Source: Gigaspora rosea (Eukaryota > Glomeromycota > Glomeromycetes > Diversisporales > Gigasporaceae). Taken from it: a stretch of DNA of 64,000 nucleotides. The position numbers were made by a program, and so were the translations under genes. Each line of letters starts with the position of its first letter. Position 1 is the first letter of the stretch. Positions 24,041 to 36,128 of this stretch are shown here, one piece after another. Location: the NCBI GenBank assembly GCA_003550325.1, contig QKWP01000341.1, forward strand, positions 221,322 through 285,321, read 5' to 3'. The notes under the pieces were generated by a model. It ran no database searches. It was given only the letters and a program-made list of their open reading frames with translations, and was not told the origin of the DNA.

Positions 24041-24553
24041 ATGGATGATGATTTTGAAGATAATGACTCATATATTTTTGAGCTAATAAGAAATATTGAG
24101 AATGAAATTGAAAATGAAGTAAGAGATATTACTGATGTTGATAGTGATGAAGTTGAAAATGAAGCTGCAAATGAAACCAAAGAAGAAACTTCTGATGAAA
24201 CAGAAGAAGAAACTATAAATGTTAAAAACAAAAAAAAAATTAGTAAAGTTAAATAAATACACAGACAAAGAAAGAAAATTTTCAGTCTGAATTACAAAAT
24301 GATCAGCAAAGACCATTTTATGTTACAAAAAATATGATTTACCTATTGAAAAATTATCTCCACAAAGTCACTATCCAGAATATCGTGAAGATAAAGGTTC
24401 CTGTGTTTGGTGCCATTTTAAAACTATGGCTGAGCAAGGTAAATACAACAAAAATTCACCATGAGGTCAAGTGTGGTGCAAAACGTGTAATGTACTTTAT
24501 GTCTCAATAAGCAATGTCCAAATTGCTTTATTGAGTACCATGAGTATAAATAA
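24041..24553 (+). pseudogene. piggyBac-like transposase, internally deleted
   Basis: The N-terminal 71 codons encode a strongly acidic segment (MDDDFEDNDSYIFEL, then many Glu/Asp), usual before a piggyBac transposase core. It is followed almost at once by a cysteine-rich C-terminus: GSCVWC, then VWCKTCNV, then LCLNKQCPNCFIEYHEY before a stop. The DDE core is absent. A TGA at 24462-24464 replaces a likely Arg (CGA), and one frame change lies near 24490. The C-terminal CX2C pairs ending in YH are the basis of the family call. Confidence 0.65.
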
Positions 24554-24648
24554 TAAAATAAATACTGTTTTTGCACTGTGGTATAAAATTTTGTATCATA
24601 TATGCTATTATTTTGTCATGGCTATAATATAAGTGATCATCAGAAAAT

Positions 24649-24672
24649 TTCAGGGCAAATTTGCCCTGAAAT
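24649..24672. repeat. Perfect 24-bp palindrome
   Basis: tttcagggcaaa followed directly by its complement, just inside the right terminal motif of the piggyBac-like remnant. Confidence 0.85.
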
Positions 24673-24705
24673 GACGAACGGTTTAAGGGATAAAAAATAA
24701 CTAAT

Positions 24706-25620
24706 AATTATAAAAAAAATTAAAATAAAATAAAATAAATAAGCCTGTTTGAAACAAAATTTGCTATATGCTATTTATTGCCCATATGACCCATTGACCT
24801 GGATCATGACCCAGGTTAAATATCTGACCTGTCAGGCCACTATTATCTAATACAGGTCAGAACATGAGTTTTAATTAATTATATATAGTAGAATAAATTT
24901 TATTCATAATACAAAATAAATTTATTTAATTAAAAGATTATATGTAAAAATTAATTTGTGTTCAAATTCAGAATAGCAAATTTATTATGATAATTTAATA
25001 TATTCAGAGAAAATATATATATAATATTTGCTTTGAAAGTTTTAGTTCAGATTATCAAGAGTACAGTATATAAAAGACTGGATTAGAGAGAGGTAAAATA
25101 CTTAAATTTTTAGAATATGAGGGTAAGCTATATAAACAAAGCATTGTAAACTTTTTTTTATATATTTGGCAATAATGCTACAAATTTATTTACTTAATTT
25201 TGTAATACCAGTACATTTTATACCTGTTTACTCTAGGTTGAATATCAAATTAAAGCATGTTCTACCTAGTTGTCATCAAGGATACTTAAATTTGACCTGC
25301 TATATCCAACTTTCTCTTATTATAACCTATCATCTTGATAGACTTAGAGTATTTAAATCACTGATTAGAGTTTGTCACCTATTATAACTATCCTAACTTT
25401 TTAAATAGCAAAATTTCATTAAAATAAAAAAAACAAATATAGAAAGTAAAAAAAAGTAAAAAAATAGAGAAAAATCTATAGTACCTAAGTGAAAACCAAA
25501 ATATACAAAATAAACATGGGAAAAAAAGAGAAAGACAAAAAGTAAATAGCTATATAATATCTATACCAAATAATAAAAATTATATAATACTGTACAAAAA
25601 TCACCTTACTAGAGTATTAT
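24706..25620. other. AT-rich intergenic stretch with a diverged repeat
   Basis: No gene was recognised. The block at 24777-24845 contains 'gacctggatcatgacccagg' and 'gacctgtcaggccacta'. Related words occur at 26485-26560, 27080-27210, 28856-28890 and 31030-31110, which suggests relics of one repeat family. Confidence 0.45.
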
Positions 25621-25625
25621 ATGTA

Positions 25626-26093
25626 CAGTCGGCCCTCTCAGAATCGGCATGCATAATAGACGGGTTTAGTATCGGTTTTGAGAGGTAATCGGATTTAACA
25701 ATATCATGTGAAATGTGGACGCGCATCGACCAATCAAATTGCAAGATTGAACAATTTCTGGGGCCTAATCAGAGCGGAAAACGTAATTACTTGTAACCTC
25801 AAAGACCTGTGAACCGTTTAATCATGTTAAATCATGAACAAAAAATCCTAAATTCAATATTCTGATCATGTGATCATTGTAAACGAACCCATCTGTATCA
25901 ATTTTATACGATTTGATTGGATACATGTTAGGTGACTCTATCCAAAAATCAGAAATTTATACATAAAGGCTATTGGATATCGGAAATGGAAGGTTATTAG
26001 TTATTACTTATAGAACGGGTATGGTAGATTGATTTTTAACCGACTTTGGCAGGTTATCGGTTTTGACAGAATTGGTTCTAAGAGGGCTGACTG
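25626..26093. mobile_element. 468-bp pogo/Tigger-like MITE
   Basis: Starts cagtcggccctctcagaa and ends with a near-complement (ttctaagagggctgactg), flanked by TA on both sides. A CAGTCGxCCCTC-type terminus with a TA target site is characteristic of the pogo branch of Tc1/mariner elements. Internal words 'atcggttttga' recur near both ends. There is no transposase. Confidence 0.88.
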
Positions 26094-26099
26094 TATATG

Positions 26100-27505
26100 T
26101 TTAAAAAAAGAAAAAAAAGAAACTACATCTAAAAGAACTTTCTAGAAAGAAATTTCATTTTGAATTTTACTCCAAAACATCTCACATATCATTTATTGTT
26201 TATTTCAAAGAATCTGATTTCAATCATGACTTGATTCTGATTTAGTAAATATTTTTCAATATGAAAAAAGTAAACACTGTTGATCTCTTGAAATGAATAA
26301 GATAAAATGCTCACTTTCAAAAAGTCCAAATGGATACCATAAAGGTACTAAAACAAAAAAACTTTATAAGAGTTACACTATATAGAATAGTATATTTAAC
26401 CAGGTTTTTATTTCTATTTTTATATCCATAGGAGTTGACAAAGCTTTAGAATAGTAATTGGACCTGTTCAAAAATTATGTTCTGGATGACCTGTCAGGTA
26501 AACCCATGGGTTATCTGGGTTGATCAAAGGGTCAACCTGAGTAACAAATGACCCAGTTGACCTATATAATTGGTCGATTTATGTCAATCAAAACATGATA
26601 TGCAAATATAATATAAAAAGTAAGTACAGTATAGTATTTGGACGTAATAAATTAATAATTACAATATTTTTAAAATCATCTCGATTCCATTGTATATTGC
26701 TGATAGCGTTGAAGATGAGAGCTAACTTAAATTAAATATTTAGTTCAAATTTTTAATGGTTATTATTTTTAAAGTTCCAATCTGATTTTTGGGTAAATTA
26801 AAAGGATTTCATCATTTTGCTAAATCTTGTAGTTTCACTATTTTGCCATATAGTTTGTCTCTTGCCTTTTATATAAATAGTTTCATCTAATTTATTTTTA
26901 TATAATAATATTAAAGATGCAGTCTAGTTCTGTCTCAAAAAGCAATAATATTATTGCATTATTCAATACAGATGATTATACTATGAGATTCAAAAACAAA
27001 GACTATAAAAGCAAAAAAAATTAAGAAATCAAATCTTTGGAATCATAAGTAAAAAGTATTGTGAAATCTTGAAATCTTTATGGGTTGATACATGGGTTGA
27101 TCACAGGTTGACCCACCCATTTCTAACTGGGTTGCCACATACTCAACCCAGGTTACTGCCTATTTGCAAGTGACCTGAGTGGCAGTCACCTGGGTCAAAA
27201 CACTGCTTCAAAGTTTCTCTACTACTTTTTTGTTTGATAGAATCACAGCCTGCCAAGATGCCTTGCTTAAAAATCTGCTAGTCTCTTTCATCTTTATTTC
27301 AAGTGCAAAACATTTATTAAATAAACTTTGTACCTAATAGCAGCTTGATGAAGTTTTGTTGTATTTAACTATACTGTTTTTTGTAGATCAGATTTTTTGA
27401 AAATTTTGGCATGAGGGATCATCAGAAAGAGTTTTGAATAGATTTGTGCAAAGCATTCTAATATTATTTAATTAAAAATAAAATTACAAATTAAATATAG
27501 AAAAA
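26100..27505. other. AT-rich intergenic stretch
   Basis: No gene was recognised. Diverged 'gggttgacccaccc' and 'acccaggtcac' words at 26485-26560 and 27080-27210 belong to the dispersed repeat noted at 24777. The last of these ends 'gggtcaaaacactg', like the right end of a hAT-type element, but its partner was not found. Confidence 0.45.
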
Positions 27506-27511
27506 ATGTAC

Positions 27512-27812
27512 TTGTCACCGACGGTGACACACATCTGTGTAATGTACAATCAAACAAATATAAACATATGTAAATTTATTTTTGTTAGAATTAGAATTCG
27601 GGTTAGAGTTAGGTTAGAAATAACTATATAGTAAAATTTTACGAGGAATTTTTTTGCTAGAATAAAGTGTGGTTTCATAGTTAAAATTTTTAGTTATCGC
27701 AATATTTTTGAAAACGGTGTTTTTTCGCATGTTACATGATCAGGCATAACGTTACATCTGATCTCGATTCTTATTCGCACGATTGGCATGGGACTGTCAC
27801 TGCTGGTGACAA
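27512..27812. mobile_element. Candidate 300-bp MITE
   Basis: ttgtcaccgacggtgaca at the left and the near-complement tgtcactgctggtgacaa at the right. Each end is itself nearly palindromic. No clear target duplication was found, so the boundaries are tentative. Confidence 0.5.
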
Positions 27813-29347
27813 ATAGATTTACTCTTAAATATAATATTAAAAAAGTAGCAATTATTAAAAATCACAATCAATTTTAAAAATACTAGCTATTTGATCCTGA
27901 CCAATATGTATTGTATCTTGCAATAAAAATAAATTCATATTTATATAAGAGCTAGTACCATAAACTGCCATATAAAAGACCCAGGTCTGTAACATTTTCT
28001 CAATTTTAAACCCAATAGACCTGTGGGTCTATTGTATAGATAGGGGTCCAGTACAAGGCAATATAAATATAGCACAAGTAATATGAATAACATTTTAATT
28101 TCAAACTATCTGAATGTATATCCTATAGTATACACAGGTCTTTTATCATTTTAGATCCTATAGTATACCAAGGTCTTTTATCTTTTACAAAATCTCAACC
28201 TATATTGAAAACCTAGGGATAATACATGGTGGTAGGGCTCTGAAGTCCAGGTCCGGTCCGGTCCGGGTCTGGCCAGACCCGGACTCGAACCCGGACTCGA
28301 ACCAGAAATTTTGACAATTTCGAACCCAGACCCGGACCCGAACCTAAAGTACTAAACCCGAACCGGACTCAAACATGATTATAGGTTTGGTCCGGGTCTG
28401 GTTCGGAAGTTCGCGAACTTGTCCGGGTCCGGGAATACCCATCTAATTCTAAAAAAAAAAAAAACTGATAACGATTTTTAATTTGTATTCGGATAATACC
28501 CCGAATCTGGATAAATCTGAATTCAATTATCAAATCTGGATAAATCTGAATTCAATTATTGAATCCGAATTCTATATGAGCACAAAGTGCCATCACATTT
28601 ACGAATTTGGTTACAAATGATAATATGAAGTTATTTTATTTAAAATATATCAAATTGAATAGTTTATTTCAAATATCGGTATCTAACTAAATGAAATGCC
28701 ATTTTCGAATTTAATAAATTAACAAGAAACGTGAGCTATGCGAAATATAATTAATTTTTGTGCATCAAAAGATTAAGATCGAATTTAGTGTAAGAAGTTC
28801 TGTAACAAATTAATGTAAGCTTTTTTTAGTTGTTACTAGTGATTTGACCCAGGTGGGTTTCACCCGGATATCTGATAATTATTAGTGTAAACATTATTTG
28901 GATTGAAACTTTAGATTGGTTAATCAGGAAAATCATTTAAAATTCTGTCTTATCATAGTAGAATTTTATATGATACCACGTATAGATTTGAATTCATAAT
29001 GTATATCGAACACCCCAATGCAGTATGGTTTTGAGTTAACCCATATTGGAATTAACAGTTGTGGTTTCTATTACAATTTACTGTAAATTTTGTTACCGAT
29101 TGTTTTGGTGATTTACTGTAAAAAAAATTTCTGTACGGATGACCAGGATTGTATAGCACGAGAAATTACAGTATGGTACCATTATGGTTCGATTAGTATC
29201 TTCGCAAATCAATAGGTATGGGTGAGCATATCATATAGTCCGAATTTTTTAAAATATGTACCATACTGATTCGGTTGTTTTATATATTAATAGATTATAG
29301 CTGATTATATAGTATGGTATAAGTTTTAAAAATCAGCCATAATTTCG

Positions 29348-29590
29348 GGGGTACATCTATGTGCCCACCGTCCGATTTGGAAACCACGCCTTTTATCCCT
29401 CCATCATATCGAATTTATACGAAAATTTGCTTATGAAACTAACTTTTTCATTCTAACAAAAAAATTCCTTGCAAGTTTTCTACGCCGTACCCTTACCTTA
29501 ACACTAAACCTAACGCTAATTAACGGTATTTTTTTTAATCATATAAAGCAAAAACGATTTTGGGCGGTGGGTATATAGATGTATCCACAA
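29348..29590. mobile_element. Candidate 240-bp MITE
   Basis: ggtacatctatgtgcccacc on the left is matched by an inverted 'ggtgggtatatagatgtatcc' on the right. Flanks contain 'aatttcgg' and 'aattcgg', possibly a decayed duplication. Confidence 0.55.
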
Positions 29591-29839
29591 TTCGGTATTA
29601 AGATAATCAGACGGGGTGTAAAATACTCATATTCCATTCTGATCTGATATAACCTCTCAATATTTGGCTGAATTGTGATAATTGTGATGACATTTTGATC
29701 ATAACTTGCTCATCAGTATTAGTCTTAACATTTTGATCACGGGTTGTATAACCAATCAAAAACGTTAAAGCATAATAACCTAATTATTTACTTTATTGCT
29801 ATATTAATTTTAGCACACTGATCACATTTAGAATATAAC

Positions 29840-30409
29840 TAGTGATGTGCCACGTACAGTACTATACGTACTGTACTGTACGTACTGTACGTACTGTACG
29901 CTAAAATTTTTGTTGATCATTTATTAAGAGGGGTCGATAGAAATATTTATGTGCCAATTGACCAATCAAATTCGTTAATTGATCAACACCCGATGAAGCT
30001 TTCTTGTTAGATAAATTAAATTTGTACATATTGCATCTAAAGTAGCGATCTATCTAAAGTAGCTACTTTAGATATATAGAGTAGCGCCTTAATAAAATTA
30101 AGTAGATATGTACATAGTATATTACTAATTTGCTATATTAAATATTTGCTTATTAAAATAGGTTTAAACTATCATATAGACTAACATTAAAAAAAATTAA
30201 AATATAGATACTAATTTAATTTTATTATGATCTTAATTTTTTATATAAGCACTATACGTACTGTACGCTAAAAAATTTGGGTATTATTTTAATAATGATT
30301 ACACATCACTAGCTGCATACTTTAAAATGATGCAGATCTGATCACTAGATCACGAGAATTTTGCCTATACGTACGAAGTCTTTTTCTTGGATAAATGCAT
30401 TTTATAATT

Positions 30410-30443
<34 letters not shown>

Positions 30444-30825
30444 GAATCAAATTTTTCTGACCAAATTAGCAACTCGACTAAAATCTCCGAACTAAATTTA
30501 ACTTGAAATCAATTCATTTATAATAGATTTACTACAGTTTGTTCATTTTATATGTTCGTTTCATTTGCCTCTCTTCTGGGAGTCCTGGAAAGTGATGTTA
30601 ACCAGATAATTAACTTCGAACGACCTAAATATTTATCTATTAAATAGAATTAAATATTATATTAATTGTAATATAGACTAATATTAAAAAAAATTTTAAA
30701 ATATAACCACTAGAGCAATTTTACTATATAAGTACTATACGTACTGTACGTACTGTACGTACTGTACGTACTGTACGTACTGTACGCTAAAAAAATTTGG
30801 ACATCATATAAATGGCACATCACTA
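29840..30825. mobile_element. hAT-like MITE with GTAC satellite ends, itself interrupted
   Basis: Outer termini tagtgatgtgcca and exact complement (13 of 13). An 8-bp satellite (cgtactgta) lies near the left end, at 30245-30262 and near the right end (30733-30787). The right-end region is present twice (30115-30311 and 30640-30825), separated by the FAD-flank fragment 30368-30632. Flanking octamers aatataac and gctgtaac agree in only five positions, so the target duplication is uncertain. Confidence 0.65.
30368..30632. repeat. Third partial copy of FAD block 5' flank
   Basis: It aligns with 17843-18140 and 32060-32360: 'tacgaagtctttttcttgg', 'ttaacttgaaatcaatt' and 'gagtcctggaaagtgatg' occur in the same order. 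It carries no gene and sits inside the nested hAT-like element. Confidence 0.8.
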
Positions 30826-31328
30826 GCTGTAACCATTGTTTTTATTAGTTGGTAGAAACTACGAACTACAAGAATCTGCGAGAAAATTATTGATTATCAG
30901 ATAATCTGGGCAACAAAAATTCCGACCAAAAATTTATATAAAATGGAAATCAATCATCTAAATCTTTGGTGGAATGTAAAATACAGCCTGTTTTTCTAAT
31001 TTTTTCGAAATTTTATAGGTTCCCTGCCCACGGATTGACAACCCGGGTGGGCAATAATCAACTCAGGTTACCTGCGGATGACCCGTGTAATACTTACCCA
31101 GGTCAGACACTATAAACTTTGGATTGGGTTTCGGACTTTCGGACCGGACTCAAACTTTTCAGACCGGACTCAAACCGGACTCGAACCAAGCAAAAGTTTG
31201 ATATTTGGACTCAGACCGGACTGAGTTTTAAAATAGTTTGAGTTTGAGTCCGGTTCGAAATTCGAACCAGACTCGGACTTGCCTAAAGTCCGGCCTCAGT
31301 CCAGGTCCGTCGGAGCCCTACATGGTGG

Positions 31329-32050
31329 GTCTACTATCATGGGTGATCTTTTATATGGCAGTTTACAGTAACTTCAGTAAGTACCACAGAAGAATCTTGA
31401 TCTATAGTATTGGTTAAATTAGTTGAATCATGGTGTATCACACTTAATCACGTGATAAAAGGTAGATATACTAAGAGTTGAAGTATTGTCTACCATATAA
31501 CAAAGTTAATAAAATATATTGTATTGCTTAATTTATAAACTTAAATGTTGTTTTTTTTTTTAGTTTTTTTGTCTGTTATCCAAATAATTAATTTGTTTAT
31601 TTCATTTATAAATTCATGTAGGCTGTTTTCGAAAGTTATATGCATTCTCTATAAGATTTATTCATTTTATATATGCGATAGTATAATTTTGTTAATTATA
31701 GATGAAGTATAAAAAATGGGAATAAAGGGCGTATAACTTGTTATAAGAAAATTTTTAATAAAGCTCTTGTGTTTATAAGCTATATTTTAACCTAGGTGAA
31801 TAGTTTTATTCATTTACAATGCGAGTTAGTTTGCTTCGAAGTTACGAAAGAAATTGTAATATGTTTAATGATCATCTATCTGAAAAGTATCACGTGGATA
31901 ATAAACTGTTTTATGATTGGCAAACTACCTCATTATCAGACCCGTGCATTTCCGGCATACGGCATGCGGCACTTCTACTTATACGGAAAATGTGCCGTAT
32001 CGCTGTAATTTTTTTGCTGGGGTATTTACCTTCAAGATTTTAAAGTCCGC
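31329..32050. other. Intergenic stretch
   Basis: No gene was recognised. Short overlapping frames at 31796-32102 in different phases show no family resemblance and no splice logic. Confidence 0.45.
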
Positions 32051-32667
32051 AGCTTTAACCGTGACAGTACGAAGCTCTTTTTCTCAGATGAATGCATTAT
32101 AGATCTATTTATTTATTTATTTATTCTTTTTTTTGCTCCTCTCTTCTGTAAGAGGAACTACTGAATCAAATTTATCTGACTTTATTAGAAACTCAACTAG
32201 AATTTCTAGACTAAATTTAACTTGAAGTCAATTCGCTATAATAGATTACTACAAAAAATAGGTTTGTTCATTTTATATGTTCGTTTCATTTACCTCCTTC
32301 CCCCCTCATCTGAGAGTCCTGGAAAGTGAGGTTAACCGAAAAATTAACTTCGAATAGTCTAATCAATAAAGCCACAAGTAAATATTAAAAAAAAAAAATA
32401 AAAAATAAACAATAAATAAAAAAATAATAAAATCCCCTAAAGTTTTTATTGGATAAATGAGGTGGCTTCGTGAACATACAAGAAGAGTCAACAAATAAAC
32501 AAATACAGGTAAATTATTCATCATGTGTAACAGACATCCTTTTTCAAAAATTACGGCTTTGATTTATTGATATTTTTTATTAATGGCATGTATCAAAAAA
32601 AAAAAAAAATCGAAACTTTTGATACATCAAAAAAAGGAACTTTGATACCACTTTACTCTGCTAAGCT

Positions 32668-32677
32668 CTATATAAAC
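32668..32677 (+). promoter_or_regulatory. TATA-like element of FAD oxidase
   Basis: ctatataaac, about 65 bp before the start codon, is preserved in both duplication copies together with the preceding 'ctaagct'. Confidence 0.55.
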
Positions 32678-32742
32678 TGATCTTGTTTTTAGACGGTACC
32701 AAATTATTTCTTTTAAAATTTAAACAAAAAAAAAAATAATAA

Positions 32743-34302
32743 ATGAGAATGTTATCACCACATAAGTACATTCTCCTTTATTTTCTGTTTTCATTAATAG
32801 TCAAAACAACGCCATTCAAAATTAGATCTTTCGACAATGAAGGATGTGAAATAGTTCATTATCCACCTGAAATATTAGCACCAATACCTCATCTCAAAGA
32901 ATGTCTTTCTAATATCAATGGATTAGCTGTTTATCCGGGTGATCCTGACTATTACGATAGCATCAAAGTTTTTAATTGTCGAAATCCCTATTTTCCCATC
33001 GTGATAATTTATGTTACTAAAATTTCGGATATTCAAAGATCAATCCATTGTGCAAATACTTTAAACATTACGGTTGTTCCCAGATCTGGTGGCCATTCTT
33101 TTGAGGAATATGGAATTGGAGGAAAGAATGGTGTCATGGTGATTGATGTCAAAGAGTTTAATCAAATTACCATTAATGTCGAAACAAATACCGCTATTAT
33201 TGGACCTGGAAATAGATTAGGAACTATTTATCATGAATTATATCAAGCTGGATTCTTAATTCCAGCAGGACTTTTTCCTCAAGTTGGTATTGGCGGTCAT
33301 GCTACTGGTGGTGTAAGTATTTATATCAGGTTTTTATATGTTGGTTTATTTTAACAATTTATTGATTTAATTGGTTAGGGTTACGGTGCCGTTACAAGAA
33401 AGTATGGAATGTCATGCGATAATATTATTGGCATTGAAATGGTTACAGCAAATGGAACTTTTATATCTCCTATTAACTCAACACATCATTCTGATCTATT
33501 TTTTGTACTTCGAGGAGCTGGTAATGCTGGATATGGCATAGTAACCTCCATTACATTCAGGATTCATCCAATTCCACCAATAGTTACCTCAATTAGGATC
33601 TTTTATACTTCAGAACAAATCGAATTAGGATTTTTAACATTTACCCAAACGTTTAAAAATCTCAACGAAAATCTGACACCCTTCATTACCTTATCGTCGA
33701 ATAATCTTTCATTTATTGCTACATATTTGGGACCAGAAGAAGAGGCACGAAATGCTGTTAAAGAATTAATCGAATTATCAAATCCCTCTTATGTAAAATT
33801 CGAAGAAATGTCCTGGTGGAATTCTGTTATATTATTCCCATACCATCCTCGCCAAAATTTCAAGACTACATCCTATGTTATTCCAACACAAGGCCTTTCT
33901 CTAGAAGGCTTTAGGGTTTTATTAAATTTTATTAGTGACGTTGAATGCTACTTTGGTGCAATATTTGATGTATGTGTAGGTGGTGTTTCAAACCAAATTT
34001 CAGTAAATAATTCTGCCTTTATTCATAGAGATCTTTTTGCTATCATGCAATTGAAATTGCATTGGTCGAATAGTAAAAAATCTCAAGCTAAATGTCTAGA
34101 GAAACATTTACGATTCAGACAAGAATTTCAAGCGAAATATACTACTTATTTTAGTTATCAAAATTATATTGATAGAGACTTAGATGATTGGGGAACTAGA
34201 TATTATGGACATCATTTACCTAGATTAGTTGAAACTAAAAAGAAATATGATCCAAATAACTTATTTAATTGGGCACAAAGCATTCCTACAAAATTGCCAT
34301 AG
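32743..34302 (+). CDS. Berberine-bridge-enzyme-like FAD oxidase, secreted
   Basis: Two exons, 32743-33312 and 33379-34302, joined across a 66-bp GT-AG intron, give 497 residues, normal for the family. Residues 1-24 are a hydrophobic signal-peptide-like leader. The FAD-binding PCMH domain has RSGGH, with His118 as the likely covalent FAD attachment site. The second typical attachment cysteine is missing: the GxCP position reads GLFP (Phe178). The VGIGGHATGG loop is intact and runs across the splice site into GYGAVTRKYG. The BBE C-terminus (NYIDRDLDDW, YDPNNLFNWAQ) starts near residue 447. The family oxidises alcohols, sugars or alkaloids with O2; the substrate here cannot be told. A decayed paralogue is at 18599-19853. 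Confidence 0.93.
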
Positions 34303-34374
34303 TGTTTCATTAATATTTTTTATTTTTTTTATTAGCTCAGAAACCGTATATTGTAGATTAGGTGTAACAAGCTT

Positions 34375-35055
34375 GGGTGTTCTCAACAATTCAAAAAAAC
34401 TGATCAAGTGAATTGCCGCTTCACTGAATAAAATCTGCGGGCGCAAATCATCTTTTTTTTTCATTGAGTTAACGCTGATTGGCTATTGATAGAGTAAAAA
34501 AAGAAGTTGCTAAAGCACTTTGCTTTATATCATGGATCTTCAGCGAAATTATAATCAGTCAAAAAAATTATTAAGTTGCTTTTTATATTAGACAATCTTA
34601 TTGCTAATAAAAAATCCAAAGAAACCAAGGGCATACCATGCCAATATTTATTATCTTCTAACTTTTATGTCAAATGTGACAATATCATTTTGTTTTTTTT
34701 TTTTTTTTACTAAAAAAATTTTTGTATTCAAATAATTTATTAGACGCTAAATACGCAAAAATTTGCGAATATTTTTGCTGTAGCAATATATGAATATTTG
34801 AAAGCCCATAAATGAGATGTTGAGGCACTTAGTGTTGTCGAAATTACATTTATTGAAGTGTTGCCGAACGAGTTATATTTGTTTATTAAATAGTCGCCTT
34901 TTTTTGTTACGATTTGTTGAAAACATAATGATAATAAATAAAGCAAGGATGTTCTGCTCAGGTAACGATCGCAATCATTATTTTGATCAATTGTAATAAT
35001 TGAGCATTATCTCAATCACTATCAAATCACATTGAGGGAGTTGGTTGAGAACACC
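34375..35055. mobile_element. PIF/Harbinger-like MITE, copy in FAD block 2
   Basis: Paralogue of 19917-21686 without the later insertions. Ends gggtgttctcaac and ttgagaacacc are decayed, and the flanking TWA is altered (TT/TTTA). Confidence 0.65.
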
Positions 35056-35058
35056 TTT

Positions 35059-35521
35059 ATACTATACGGAATAACTTAAAAAAAAATACAGTAATAAAAG
35101 AATATATTATGGTGTTTTTAATATGTCAATAAAGGAGATCTTCATAATTATCTAACATAGAATTTTGAAGGACTTATGTATGTGATGGACTAACTCTAAG
35201 ACCTCCCGCATTAAATTATAGTAAAAAAAAAAAAAAAAAAAAGGATTTGATGAACACGATTAATCTGATGAACTTGATTAATCTGATGAAATTCATTGAA
35301 TCTAACAAACCAGGTAAGTCTATGAGTCTAATGAAAATTACAAAAATTAGAGAATTTATGGTTGTTGATATGATAATTCCAGAACTTTCAATAGATTTAA
35401 AAGAACATTCCTGATATAGTATTACACGAGTAAGTTTATTAATAAGTACACATGTTATTACACAAACATCATAAAGAATAAGCGACCAATTTAGTATAAT
35501 AAACAATATGGGAGATTATAT
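35059..35521 (+). pseudogene. Kinase tail fragment, copy in FAD block 2
   Basis: Same remnant as 21690-22165: a KEYIMVF-like start, GDLHNY traces, a poly-A interruption at 35220-35242, then an acidic tail trace and an IIPELSIDLKEHS segment at 35375-35410. No catalytic residues remain. Confidence 0.65.
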
Positions 35522-35751
35522 ATGCCTCAGCATTTTTTAAGTTGAAGTTAAAGTTGTTTATTGAATGGCATAATATTTAACGATTTAAATTTTGAAGTTA
35601 TTTGAAATTCAATCTGACACTGCAAGTTAACGGACAGAAAAGACAGAAAATTCTTACCAGGAACCAATTACACGCAATTAGATACTCTGATATTGAGCAG
35701 GAAGGTATAGCGTATTTTGATTCAGACAATCACGTAGCCGATTTATATTAA

Positions 35752-36128
35752 TTGATAATCCGTTTCCGAATGAGGGAACCATATAAACCATATATAGTAA
35801 ATTGTGACGCACATGACTATGAGATTTACTATAGTCAAAAATACCATTTCACGTAAACAATAGTAGGTTTACATTAGTCGGCAAATTATTTTATACCAAT
35901 ATCTCTGCAACTACTAAACAGATTTTAATGATATTACTATATTAAAATCAGAAAATAATGCTCTACAAGATTACTTAGAAATTGAAGATATATTTACATA
36001 GTAGAAAAATGACTTCACTTTGTCGTGAAGTGGCATTTGTGGCTTAGCAATTTTATATAGTAAATCATATAGATCTGCGCGTCGCAATTTACTATGTATG
36101 GCTCCCTCATTTGGAAACGGATTATCAA
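35752..36128. mobile_element. 377-bp TTAA-flanked MITE (piggyBac-type)
   Basis: Termini ttgataatccgtttcc and its complement, flanked by TTAA at 35748-35751 and 36129-36132. The other duplication copy has a single TTAA at this point (near 22362), so insertion duplicated TTAA exactly. The interior has a second inverted pair around 'gtaaattgtgacgc'. No coding sequence. Confidence 0.9.

Larger units (their letters stand above)
23101..24705. mobile_element. piggyBac-like element remnant with palindromic ends
   Basis: The motif tatcccttaaac occurs at 23101, at about 23714 and inverted at about 24695-24705. Each copy leads into a palindrome built on gcaaatttgc. The 23714/24705 pair would bound an element of about 1 kb containing the transposase remnant at 24041-24553; the copy at 23101 may be the end of a longer or older element. 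TTAA lies within the shared terminal motif, so the target site cannot be placed with certainty. Confidence 0.6.
28233..31320. mobile_element. 3.1-kb non-autonomous hAT-type element with exact 8-bp TSD
   Basis: It starts tagggctctga and ends with a complementary tcggagcccta. catggtgg lies directly outside both ends (28225-28232 and 31321-31328). GC-rich subterminal regions with repeated 'ggtccgg' and 'acccggactcgaac' words occupy roughly 200 bp at each end. No transposase is found inside. The interior holds nested material: a MITE-like pair at 29348-29590, a MITE at 29840-30825 and a 265-bp fragment of the FAD block flank. Confidence 0.9.

Noticed and set aside
28856..31111. Separate hAT-type element with tagtgatttgacccagg and acccaggtcagacacta ends
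   Set aside because: The ends resemble each other, but no target duplication was found and both lie inside the better supported 28233-31320 element.
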